This document shows positions 15,714-23,297 of a DNA stretch of 64,000 nt, piece by piece; within the stretch, counting starts at the first letter, position 1; each line of letters opens with the position of its first letter. Made by a program: the position numbers and the translations under genes. The notes beneath the pieces are model-generated. The model had not been told where the DNA came from. It ran no database searches and saw nothing but the letters and a program-made list of their open reading frames with translations. The stretch is taken from NCBI RefSeq assembly GCF_030012525.1, contig NZ_CP124855.1, positions 1,426,001-1,490,000 on the forward strand. Reading direction: 5' to 3'. The DNA comes from Chryseobacterium gotjawalense (GTDB taxonomy: Bacteria; Bacteroidota; Bacteroidia; Flavobacteriales; Weeksellaceae).

Positions 15714-16391
15714 TTAAACCACTAATTTATACCCGATTCCCTTTAAAGTCTGTATTGTATTAATACCCAATTTTTCCCGCAATCTTCTGATGTGAACATC
15801 GATGGTTCTTTCGCCAACAACCACATCATTTCCCCAAACTTTTTCTAAAATCTCTTCCCGTTTAAAAACCTTTTCGGTGTTTGAGGCTAAAAGGTAAAGC
15901 AAATCAAATTCTTTTTTTGGCAATAAAAAGTGCTGTCCGCTTTTGGTCACTTTCACATTGTCTTTGTCGATAACCAGGTCGCCAATTTTCAGGACTTTGG
16001 CGTCGTTGCTTACTTTTGAAGTCAGTTGCAAAAGCGCATTAATTTTAGAAATAAGAATTTTCGGTTTAATGATTTTTACGACGTAATCGTTTGCTCCAGC
16101 CTGAAAACCAGCCAATTGAGAAAACTCTTCGCTACGGGCAGAGAGAAAAACGATGAGGGTATTCTGCAATTCTTTAATCTGACGAAGTTCCTGACAGGTT
16201 TCAATACCATCTTTTTCCGGCATCATCACATCGAGGAGAATCAGGTCGGGAATCATTTCTTTGGCTTTCAGAATTCCATCGTTCCCATTGGTTGCGGTGG
16301 TAACCAGATACCCTTCTTTCTCGAGATTATAGGAGATTATTTCTATAATATCAACCTCATCGTCGATCAGAAGAATCTTTTTCTTGTGCAT
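15714..16391 (-). CDS. PhoB-like response regulator, OmpR/PhoB class
   Basis: A 225-residue regulator. The receiver domain spans about 1-120, with the acidic pocket near residues 10-12 (LLIDDEVD), phospho-acceptor D54 in LILLDVMMP, S/T at LSARS and the conserved Lys in VVKIIKP. The C-terminal winged helix (about 130-225) contains FDLLYLLASNTEKVFKREEI and ERTIDVHIRRLREKLG, the PhoB-class recognition region. It is first in the operon with the histidine kinase. Two -7 boxes and an AT-rich direct-repeat motif lie just upstream, consistent with autoregulation. It is divergent from the TonB receptor gene. Confidence 0.93.
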   Translation of the reverse strand: MHKKKILLIDDEVDIIEIISYNLEKEGYLVTTATNGNDGILKAKEMIPDLILLDVMMPEKDGIETCQELRQIKELQNTLIVFLSARSEEFSQLAGFQAGANDYVVKIIKPKILISKINALLQLTSKVSNDAKVLKIGDLVIDKDNVKVTKSGQHFLLPKKEFDLLYLLASNTEKVFKREEILEKVWGNDVVVGERTIDVHIRRLREKLGINTIQTLKGIGYKLVV

Positions 16392-16410
16392 TGTAAACTT
16401 TTTATTCTTT

Positions 16411-16470
16411 CAAAATTACTCAAAATTAATGTTCCAAATTTCATTAATTCAAATATTCATATTAAATTAA
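16411..16470 (-). promoter_or_regulatory. Promoter of the response regulator with a candidate PhoB-type box
   Basis: On the minus strand two TAATTTTG elements (16421-16428 and 16411-16418) fit the -7 consensus. Upstream, a motif starting at 16470 reads TTAATTTAATATGAAT. From its first base to the last G of the first -7 box is exactly 50 nt. The same motif with the same spacing precedes the gene at 20567. Confidence 0.6.
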
Positions 16471-16580
16471 TATTACCCCGTTTTTGTTAAGGCAATGGTA
16501 ATCTATAATTAAAACTGGCGCAACACGAAATCAACGCATTATCTCTTCCTTTGCCTCGAAAGAAATCTAATAAAAAAGAA

Positions 16581-19049
16581 ATGAATATCAGAAAACTCAG
16601 CGTTGCGGTTTTGTTCTTATTATCATCCTCTACCATATTTTACGGACAAAAGAAAGAAAAGGATTCGACACAAAGAGAAAAGAAAATCGAAGGTATTGCC
16701 CTGAAAGGTTCTCTAAAAAAAGGTTCGGAAAGCAATATCATCAGTTTACAGAGAAAATCAGTTGAAGTCATAGAACGTGTAGGTTCTGCCCAACTTGAAA
16801 AACAGGGAATCGGTGATGCAGCGACTGCGGTAACTAAAGCGTCGGGTACGCAAAAACAGGAAGGAAGCGGACAGATTATTATTCGCGGTCTGGGCGACCG
16901 TTATAATGGAACTACTTTGAACGGGCTCCCAATTCCATCGGATAATCCGGAATTTAAAAACATCAATCTGGAAATTTTTAAAACTTCTATCATTGAATAT
17001 ATTTCTCTGGATAAAGTGTACAATCCGAAATTCTCAGGTGATTTTGGTGGGGCAAATATTAATATTGTTTCTAAAGAACATTCCGGCAAACCTTATTTTA
17101 AAGTCGGGATCGGAAGCAGTGTAAATCTACAGACTTTTGATAAAGACAATTTCAAGCTGCAAGATGGCGGACCTGGATTTTTCGGTTACAAGGAAACAAC
17201 ATTCAGAAAAGGGGACCCGAACGTAAGATATCCTTTCAGCACCAGCTGGAATTTTAAAAATGCTGACAATCCGTTCAATTCAAATATGGATTTTGAAGGT
17301 GGCGCAACATTGGGAAAATTTTCAATTTTCGGATATGCCGGATTTGACAATAGTTATGTTTACAGCGCAGGGAAAGAAGGATTTTACGACTCTACGGGAG
17401 ATGCCATAAAAGCTTTAGATGTTGACCGGTATACTTACGGCACCAATTCCACGGCCTTGGTTAATTTGGCTTATAAAATCAATGCTGCAAATAAAATCAG
17501 TTTCACTTCAAATTTCATTCATTCTTCTGAACAGGACGCAAGGTTTTTCAAAGGCTATATGCGTGAAATCGGCACCGATATTATCATCAACAGAGGTGAC
17601 AATAAACTGACGTCTACCCTAATTAATCAATTATACGGAAATCATAAAGTGACCGATTCCTGGACAACCGACTGGGGCGTGAGTTACAACATGATGAACA
17701 GCAAAAGGCCGGACCGTTTACAAAATACGTTCGATGCAAATACTTTAAATCTTATTGCTGCAAGTACCATTAATAATCACCGTTATTTCGATGAGTTATC
17801 AGACAATACGCTTAATGGATTTATAAACATTACCAAACAGTTAGAAAATCTGAAAATCAATTTCGGTTACAACGGTTCTTATAAAGACCGACAATTCAAA
17901 GATACAACGATCGGACTTAACTTCGACATCCAAACCGCTGTAAACCCCAGCAATGTAGATGCTTTCATTAATGCTTCCAACAACGGGATCATTCGGTACA
18001 ATACTTTCAGAAATGACAGTGAAAGGTATATTCCTTTTTATTACAACTTTAAGCAAAATATCCAGGCTGGATTTGTAAATTTTGATTATAAATTCAGTGA
18101 CCGTTTGGTTGTACAGTTAGGCGGAAGATTTGATTATATAGATATCCAAAGTAAATGGGACGACGCTATTTTTGGTAAAGACAAAAGCAATAAAACCTAT
18201 AACAAATTCCTGCCTGCACTGAATGCCAAATACAGCATTAATGACCGACAAAACTTAAGATTTTCAGCGTCGAAAACTTATACGCTGCCTCAAGCCAAAG
18301 AATTGGTACCAACAGGATATTACGACGTTACCACCAATGTTTATGGTAACCCATTCCTTTCTCCTTCAGACAATTATAATGTTGATTTAAAATGGGAACT
18401 CTTCAGCAAACCAGGCGAAGTATTTTCTGTGACCGCCTTCGGAAAATATATTGAAAATCCGATCGCAAGAACAACTTATTCCACTGCGGCATCAAGTGAC
18501 ATGACTTACTTTAATATCGCAAATTCGGGATATGTTGCCGGTGCTGAAATGGAATTCAGAAAAGACATTTACAAAGCAGGAAATTCCAAATTATACACCT
18601 TTCTGAACGCAACTTATATGCACTCTGAACAAAAGCTGAAATCTGAATCAGAATTTGCCAAAGAAAACGGCGGAAAGACAATTCAGTTTAATGGTCAAAC
18701 GACAGATGCTATACAAGGTGTTGCTGATTTTCTTGCGAATGTAAACTTGGGTTATAATCAGAAACTCAATTCAAACAACACGGTTGATTTCGTGGTTTCC
18801 TATTCTTATGTCGGCAAAAATTTGTTTGCCCTGGGAACTAACAGAGTAGGAAATTTCTACGAAAACCCGATCCATCTTCTGGATGCGAATCTGAAATTCA
18901 ATTTTAAACAAATCGGAATCGGAATTACTGCGAAAAACCTGATCAACTCCGAAAACAAAATAGAACAGGTAATCGATCATGTAGGTTACACGAACAGAAG
19001 TTATACAAAAGGACGACAAATCGGTCTAAACTTATCTTATCAATTTTAA
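16581..19049 (+). CDS. TonB-dependent outer-membrane receptor
   Basis: An 822-residue protein from ATG 16581, with signal peptide MNIRKLSVAVLFLLSS...FYG. The plug domain has IIIRGLGDRYNGTTLNG followed by FGGANINI. The long barrel has alternating strands and ends LGLSYQF-type (NLSYQF), as outer-membrane proteins do. An upstream TTG at 16551 would add ten basic residues, but ATG 16581 gives a clean signal peptide and follows a TTCCTTTG box. There is no N-terminal carboxypeptidase-like domain and no SusD partner, so it is not a SusC. The lipoprotein gene 21 nt downstream is probably co-transcribed. The substrate is unknown; divergence from a PhoB/PhoR-like pair suggests a phosphate-related ligand. 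Confidence 0.9.
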   Translation: MNIRKLSVAVLFLLSSSTIFYGQKKEKDSTQREKKIEGIALKGSLKKGSESNIISLQRKSVEVIERVGSAQLEKQGIGDAATAVTKASGTQKQEGSGQIIIRGLGDRYNGTTLNGLPIPSDNPEFKNINLEIFKTSIIEYISLDKVYNPKFSGDFGGANINIVSKEHSGKPYFKVGIGSSVNLQTFDKDNFKLQDGGPGFFGYKETTFRKGDPNVRYPFSTSWNFKNADNPFNSNMDFEGGATLGKFSIFGYAGFDNSYVYSAGKEGFYDSTGDAIKALDVDRYTYGTNSTALVNLAYKINAANKISFTSNFIHSSEQDARFFKGYMREIGTDIIINRGDNKLTSTLINQLYGNHKVTDSWTTDWGVSYNMMNSKRPDRLQNTFDANTLNLIAASTINNHRYFDELSDNTLNGFINITKQLENLKINFGYNGSYKDRQFKDTTIGLNFDIQTAVNPSNVDAFINASNNGIIRYNTFRNDSERYIPFYYNFKQNIQAGFVNFDYKFSDRLVVQLGGRFDYIDIQSKWDDAIFGKDKSNKTYNKFLPALNAKYSINDRQNLRFSASKTYTLPQAKELVPTGYYDVTTNVYGNPFLSPSDNYNVDLKWELFSKPGEVFSVTAFGKYIENPIARTTYSTAASSDMTYFNIANSGYVAGAEMEFRKDIYKAGNSKLYTFLNATYMHSEQKLKSESEFAKENGGKTIQFNGQTTDAIQGVADFLANVNLGYNQKLNSNNTVDFVVSYSYVGKNLFALGTNRVGNFYENPIHLLDANLKFNFKQIGIGITAKNLINSENKIEQVIDHVGYTNRSYTKGRQIGLNLSYQF

Positions 19050-19070
19050 AAATCTAATAAAAATTATCCT

Positions 19071-20285
19071 ATGAAAAAGAACTTTTTAAAAGCAGCATTT
19101 TGCCTGACGTTAATGGCCTCTGCCTCGACCATCATGGTATCGTGCAGCAGAAATAACGATGATACAGAAGTGGCAACTTCTTCAATTGATCCGGCAAACT
19201 TTAAGGGAACGATTGCATCCGGCACAACCATCACGCTGGATCCTGCAAAAACGTACAACCTCAACGGTAAATTACTGGTAGAAAACGGAGCAACTTTAAT
19301 TATTCCTGCAGGGACAAAAATCGTAGGAGCGCAAGGCGCAAATTACCTGATCGTAGACCGTGGCGGAAAATTATTTGTAAACGGTACCGAATCTAAACCA
19401 GTCGTTTTTGAAGGCGCTCAACATACACAGGGTTATTGGGGAGGAATCGTCATCTTAGGAAACGCGCCTACCAACAGAAGTGCTTCCGGAACTTCTTCTT
19501 CAGAATTAGGAGATCTGGTTTACGGCGGAACCAATAAAACTGACAATTCTGGATCTATTAAATATTTGGTAATCAAAGACAGTGGTTTTAAATACAATCC
19601 TGAAAAAGAATTCAACGGACTTTCTCTATTCGGTGTCGGAAGTGGAACTACAATTTCTTACGTTTCTATTTTAAACGGAGGAGATGATGGTGTAGAATTT
19701 TTCGGAGGAAATGTTAACGCTGATCACTTAGTGGTTATCGGTGTTGGTGATGATTCTATCGACTGGACTGAAGGTTGGCAGGGAACTGCAAGTTATATCT
19801 ATGCTGCAAGAAGCAAAGAATTCCTAAACGCTGTGGAACCGGGAAACAGAGGCGTAGAAGCAGATACCCAGGATACAGATCCTAATACCACGAACGGAAA
19901 CGGCGTATCAAACCCAACCATCAGCAATATGACATTAATCGGAAATACAAAAGGTTCTGAATCTCAGGGAATGAAGATCAGAGCGGGATCTAACGGAAAA
20001 TTCGACAATGTAGTAATCGCTAATTTCGCAACAGGTCTTGATTTCGAAACCGACAGAACTTACAACTGGTTCTTAGGCGGAAATTATCTCACCAACATCC
20101 GTTTCGTAAATGTAGGAACCAACTGGAAAGCAAAAGCAACAACAGCAATGCCAAATCCTGAACTTTCAACAGTGTTTACGATTAGCAGCACCTCAACTGG
20201 TGCCGGCAGCGGAACCGCTTTACCGACCTGGGCAAAAACATGGTCCGGTTACACAAGCTTTGACGTAGCAGACGCGGGAAATTAA
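19071..20285 (+). CDS. Surface lipoprotein with parallel beta-helix-like fold
   Basis: A 404-residue protein with a lipoprotein signal (lipobox MVSCS, Cys about residue 25) and an Asn/Asp-rich linker after it. The body has short repeating beta units rich in Gly, Asn and Val (ENGATLIIPAGTKIVGA, GYWGGIVILGNAP, TISYVSILNGGDDGVEFFGG), which suggests a right-handed parallel beta-helix. No catalytic motif was recognised. Its position 21 nt behind the TonB receptor suggests it helps capture the receptor's substrate at the surface. This pairing is common in Bacteroidota, but I know of no proven function. A terminator follows at 20321. Confidence 0.7.
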   Translation: MKKNFLKAAFCLTLMASASTIMVSCSRNNDDTEVATSSIDPANFKGTIASGTTITLDPAKTYNLNGKLLVENGATLIIPAGTKIVGAQGANYLIVDRGGKLFVNGTESKPVVFEGAQHTQGYWGGIVILGNAPTNRSASGTSSSELGDLVYGGTNKTDNSGSIKYLVIKDSGFKYNPEKEFNGLSLFGVGSGTTISYVSILNGGDDGVEFFGGNVNADHLVVIGVGDDSIDWTEGWQGTASYIYAARSKEFLNAVEPGNRGVEADTQDTDPNTTNGNGVSNPTISNMTLIGNTKGSESQGMKIRAGSNGKFDNVVIANFATGLDFETDRTYNWFLGGNYLTNIRFVNVGTNWKAKATTAMPNPELSTVFTISSTSTGAGSGTALPTWAKTWSGYTSFDVADAGN

Positions 20286-20320
20286 ATTCCATATTTCTTC
20301 ATAAAATTTTTCATTAATAA

Positions 20321-20346
20321 AAACCATCCTCACCGATGGTTTTTTT
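20321..20346 (+). terminator. Terminator of the TonB receptor-lipoprotein operon
   Basis: AAACCATC (20321-20328) pairs with GATGGTTT (20335-20342), followed by a T-run to 20346. Confidence 0.9.
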
Positions 20347-20467
20347 AATGACTAAATCCATCGCACTGCTTTAAATATAAAATACTGATTTTCAAACACT
20401 TCAACCTTACCAATCACATTATTTTATTTTTAAAATTAAAAAAAATAACATAATGCGATTTTCAATA

Positions 20468-20517
20468 TTAACTTAATATGAATTATTTGTTAATTTAATG
20501 TAAATTTCATTACTTTG
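20468..20517 (+). promoter_or_regulatory. Candidate PhoB-type box and -7 element upstream of the 20567 gene
   Basis: TTAACTTAATATGAAT starts at 20468. TTAAC/TGAAT/TTAAT/TAAAT-like words recur every 11 bp. A -7-like TTACTTTG ends at 20517, exactly 50 nt from the motif's first base. The first 16 bases match the motif upstream of the response regulator at 15 positions. Confidence 0.6.
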
Positions 20518-20566
20518 TAATAGCAGTTTCACAAAAGACACTGATTATTTAAATAACAGCAGAATT

Positions 20567-20950
20567 ATGAAAAATACAATTAGATTAATAGGGATTTTAG
20601 GAATTATGATAACAACAGGATTAACTTATCATATACAGGCACAGGAAACCAACCTGATCAAAGAAGTGAAAATCACCGCAAATGATGGATTTACAGAATT
20701 AAGAAATCTCGTCGCTCAGAATTTCAATTTCACCAATCCAAATCTTACAGAAGGCATGATGAACAGCGAGGTGAAATTTGAAGTCACTGACAATGGTAAA
20801 ATAGCAAATGTGAGCGTAAAAGGCGACTGCAAATACGTGAATCAGGAAATCCAGGAAGTGATGAGTCATCTTCTTTACCAATTCCATGATTCATCTAAAA
20901 TGAATAAAGTTTACATTTTACCGATTTCGGTTGCTATAGCGTCGAGATAA
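20567..20950 (+). CDS. Small secreted protein with TonB_C-like domain
   Basis: A 127-residue protein with signal peptide MKNTIRLIGILGIMITTGL...IQAQ. The mature part resembles the C-terminal domain of TonB: VKFEVTDNGKIANVSVKG, then NQEIQEVMSHLLYQF. It has no membrane anchor or proline-rich spacer, so it cannot act as a normal TonB. It could bind or modulate a receptor, perhaps the one at 16581. It has its own promoter region, with a motif shared with the response regulator gene, and a strong terminator behind it. The TonB_C similarity is my reading of the pattern; a fold comparison would settle it. Confidence 0.55.
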   Translation: MKNTIRLIGILGIMITTGLTYHIQAQETNLIKEVKITANDGFTELRNLVAQNFNFTNPNLTEGMMNSEVKFEVTDNGKIANVSVKGDCKYVNQEIQEVMSHLLYQFHDSSKMNKVYILPISVAIASR

Positions 20951-20973
20951 AAAACTTTAAATAAAAAAGAAAG

Positions 20974-20999
20974 CACCTGAATACGCATTCAGGTGTTTT
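20974..20999. terminator. Bidirectional terminator
   Basis: CACCTGAAT (20974-20982) pairs with ATTCAGGTG (20987-20995) around a 4-nt loop. An A-run lies to the left and a T-run to the right. It separates the converging 20567 gene and barstar gene. Confidence 0.92.
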
Positions 21000-21001
21000 T
21001 T

Positions 21002-21289
21002 TTAATCCTGATCTTCATACTGTTCAAGATAATACGAAAATGAAAAATCATCGAGTTCTTCATCAGCATCTTCCAAAGTAGTCAGCAAATCTTCGAAATC
21101 TTCGAGTTGTTCTACACTCATATTCACAAATTCAATATGCAGCGGAAGCTCTACAAATCCGGTTATTGAATCGTAAAGTGCGTCCAGATTGTCGCCGAAC
21201 GTTTCCGGAAGTTTTAATTTTTCTTTTAATTGATCGAAAAAATCTTCCATATCTCCGATTTCCAAGAAATCTATATATACTGTATTCAT
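21002..21289 (-). CDS. Barstar family ribonuclease inhibitor
   Basis: A 95-residue very acidic protein starting MNTVYIDFLEIGDMEDFFDQ. The centre has ETFGDNLDALYDSITGFVELP, matching the barstar signature (barnase-binding helix with Asp residues, as in FGNLDALWD). Barstar blocks the barnase active site in the cytoplasm and protects the producer. The barnase homologue is the next gene upstream (21387-21887), 97 nt away on the same strand, so inhibitor and enzyme form a pair. The C-terminus is an additional acidic tail (EQYEDQD). Confidence 0.88.
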   Translation of the reverse strand: MNTVYIDFLEIGDMEDFFDQLKEKLKLPETFGDNLDALYDSITGFVELPLHIEFVNMSVEQLEDFEDLLTTLEDADEELDDFSFSYYLEQYEDQD

Positions 21290-21386
21290 AATTTTAGGTC
21301 GTGGGTTTTAGTTTGCAGATTTAAGGACTTAGTCAATAGATTGCAAAAGTCTTTATTCTTTTCTCTTTATTCTTTAAGTCTTTTAT

Positions 21387-21887
21387 TTATTGTCTCTCAA
21401 AAGTTTTATAATGGTCTTTGGTCAGCCAGACTTCACCGTTTTTGGTAAAGATAATTCGGTCTGCATTTCGGTTGGCGCAATTGTAATTAACATCAGCTTC
21501 GAAATAATTATTTCCGGCAGGAAGTTTTTTTTCCCGGTTGCTGAAATGATCTCCGCCAATGGCTTTTCCGGGAAGAACATCGCACAGGTTTCCTTTTGAA
21601 GCGATCCAGCCTTGTTTTCGTGCTTCGGATTTGGTCAGATAATAATCGGGAAGCTGGTGATTGGTTTTTACATAATTAATAACCGTCTTTTCTCCGGTGA
21701 GTTCATAGATATTTCCCGAGAAATTGGTTGATGGTTCACTTTTATTCTCTTTCGCAACTTCAACATTTGCCGTGTCCGTGTCCGTTTTCTTTTCAACTTT
21801 ATAATAGTTGATGAGATACATGGCCAGAAATGCAGTCAATAATCCGATGATAAAAAAGAGGACGAGTTTTATTTTGTCTTTGTTCAT
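21387..21887 (-). CDS. Membrane-anchored or secreted barnase-like ribonuclease
   Basis: A 166-residue protein. Residues 8-29 form a hydrophobic helix without a clear cleavage site, followed by a 35-residue charged linker. The C-terminal 100 residues are barnase-like: IASKGNLCDVLPGKAIGG, then HFSNREKKLP and YFEADVNYNC, and the end DHYKTF. Catalytic residues align with barnase E73, R83, R87 and H102 as E130, R140, R144 and H159, with identical spacings of 10, 4 and 15. Cysteines C102 and C137 align with barnase positions 43 and 80, close enough for a disulfide. It cleaves RNA; the exported location suggests attack on competitors or RNA scavenging. Barstar is encoded just downstream. Confidence 0.9.
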   Translation of the reverse strand: MNKDKIKLVLFFIIGLLTAFLAMYLINYYKVEKKTDTDTANVEVAKENKSEPSTNFSGNIYELTGEKTVINYVKTNHQLPDYYLTKSEARKQGWIASKGNLCDVLPGKAIGGDHFSNREKKLPAGNNYFEADVNYNCANRNADRIIFTKNGEVWLTKDHYKTFERQ

Positions 21888-21913
21888 TAATTCAATTTGA
21901 AATTATTTAAAAT

Positions 21914-22705
21914 TTAGCTTCGCCATTCTTCCGGAATATCGCACACCGGAATCGGCTGAATTTTATGTTGAGCAGCTTTGTTCATCCGGCTGAAAATTTT
22001 GAAAACTTCCAGATCTCTTCCTGAATAATCACTTTCTGTTTTCGTTCCCCATTCTTTCTGAATTTTTTCAAGCTCCGAATAAGTCGCTCCGATTTGCTGT
22101 TCATCGGTTCTGGCTTCATCCCACAATCCATCTGCAGGAATTGCATTTTGAATAGATTCTACAAGATCCAATGATGTTGCCAAAGCATAAACTTCGGTTT
22201 TATACAAATCGGCAATCGGCGAAACATCCACGCCGCCATCGCCGTATTTGGTGAAAAATCCAATGCCGAAATCTTCTACTTTGTTTCCGGTTCCGCAAAC
22301 GAGAAGCCCGTTGATTTGTCCGTAATGATATAAAGTTAACATTCGCAATCTTGCACGGGTATTGGCAAAAGCAAGTTTTTCAGCCGGAAAACCGTCATCT
22401 TTAACATCGAAAGTTTTGTATAATTCTTCGAACACTGGAGTCAGATTCACAGACATTGTCTCTACATTTGAGAAACGGTTTTTTAAATCTTCCATGTGTT
22501 CCCAGGCGCGGTCTACTTCATCTGGATTTTGGCGAATCGGCATTTCGATTAACAGGGTTTTCAATCCTGTCATGGCGCACAATGTAGAAACCACCGCAGA
22601 ATCTACACCGCCGGAAACGCCGATAACGTAGCCTTTTACGTTTGCTTTTTCGGCGTAATCTTTCAACCAACTAACGATTCTTTCTGTTATTTTTTTTGTT
22701 TGCAT
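21914..22705 (-). CDS. nadE: NAD+ synthase (ammonia-dependent type)
   Basis: A 263-residue protein with the PP-loop GVSGGVDSAV at about residues 29-38, the FANTRARLRMLTLY segment and GTGNKVEDFGIGFFTKYGDG, all characteristic of NadE. It adenylates nicotinate adenine dinucleotide and amidates it to NAD+. There is no glutaminase domain, so it should use ammonia. Its start follows the end of the GNAT gene without a gap, so the two are co-transcribed. The nadE-gldB-gldC neighbourhood is typical of flavobacteria. Confidence 0.96.
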   Translation of the reverse strand: MQTKKITERIVSWLKDYAEKANVKGYVIGVSGGVDSAVVSTLCAMTGLKTLLIEMPIRQNPDEVDRAWEHMEDLKNRFSNVETMSVNLTPVFEELYKTFDVKDDGFPAEKLAFANTRARLRMLTLYHYGQINGLLVCGTGNKVEDFGIGFFTKYGDGGVDVSPIADLYKTEVYALATSLDLVESIQNAIPADGLWDEARTDEQQIGATYSELEKIQKEWGTKTESDYSGRDLEVFKIFSRMNKAAQHKIQPIPVCDIPEEWRS

Positions 22706-23254
22706 TTAATCTTTATTAAATTTCACTTTTTCTAATTCGTACCAATAACACGTTGCATTATCTAAATCATCAATGAAAGTTCCTTGAGATTCGAAACCCA
22801 ATTTGTCTTTCAGAATTTTATTGGAATCAAAGTTTTGAATATCGGCACAAGCATAAATTTTATCTAAATTCAGTTTATCAAAACCATATTCCAAAACTGC
22901 CTTTCCAGATTCTGTTGCATATCCTTTGCCCCAAAATTCTGGTAAAAAACGATAACCTAATTCGTAGACATTTTTGAAACCGTTGAGTGGTTCAGTTAAT
23001 AATTTCAAACCGCTCCATCCGATCAAGAGATTCGATTCTTTTTCAATCACTGTCCATCTTGCGATTCCGTTTTCCAGATATTGTTTTCTGATTTTATTAA
23101 TGGTTTCTTCAGATTCCTCCAATTTCGTCACTGGTTTTACTCCAATATATTTCATGACATCAGGATTGCTATCCAATAAAAATATTCTTTCAACATCTTC
23201 AGATATAATCTCTCTTAAAATGAGTCTTGGTGTTTCAATGAATATTTTTGCCAT
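22706..23254 (-). CDS. GNAT family N-acetyltransferase (RimJ/RimL-like)
   Basis: A 182-residue acetyltransferase beginning IETPRLILREIISEDVERIF, the standard RimJ/L-type opening. The acetyl-CoA-binding region is LGYRFLPEFWGKGYATESGKAV (R/Q-x-x-G-x-G/A loop), and DKIYACADIQNFDSNKIL is the second conserved block. The acceptor could be a ribosomal protein N-terminus or a small molecule; nothing here decides it. Its stop abuts the nadE start. It is divergent from gldB with a 43-nt intergenic region. Confidence 0.85.
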   Translation of the reverse strand: MAKIFIETPRLILREIISEDVERIFLLDSNPDVMKYIGVKPVTKLEESEETINKIRKQYLENGIARWTVIEKESNLLIGWSGLKLLTEPLNGFKNVYELGYRFLPEFWGKGYATESGKAVLEYGFDKLNLDKIYACADIQNFDSNKILKDKLGFESQGTFIDDLDNATCYWYELEKVKFNKD

Positions 23255-23278
23255 TAATTTTCCTTATTTTTGCCTTTC

Positions 23279-23286
23279 TAATTTTG
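23279..23286 (+). promoter_or_regulatory. -7 promoter element for gldB
   Basis: TAATTTTG matches TAnnTTTG, 11 nt upstream of ATG 23298. It supports that start rather than an extended frame running back into the GNAT gene. Confidence 0.6.
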
Positions 23287-23297
23287 ATGTAAAAATA

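Noticed and set aside
16551-16580. TTG start for the TonB receptor
   Set aside because: It adds ten basic residues in front of a complete signal peptide and overlaps a promoter-like TTCCTTTG box.
22974-23297. Upstream extension of the gldB frame
   Set aside because: It is antisense to the GNAT gene. A lipoprotein signal and a -7 box place the start at 23298.
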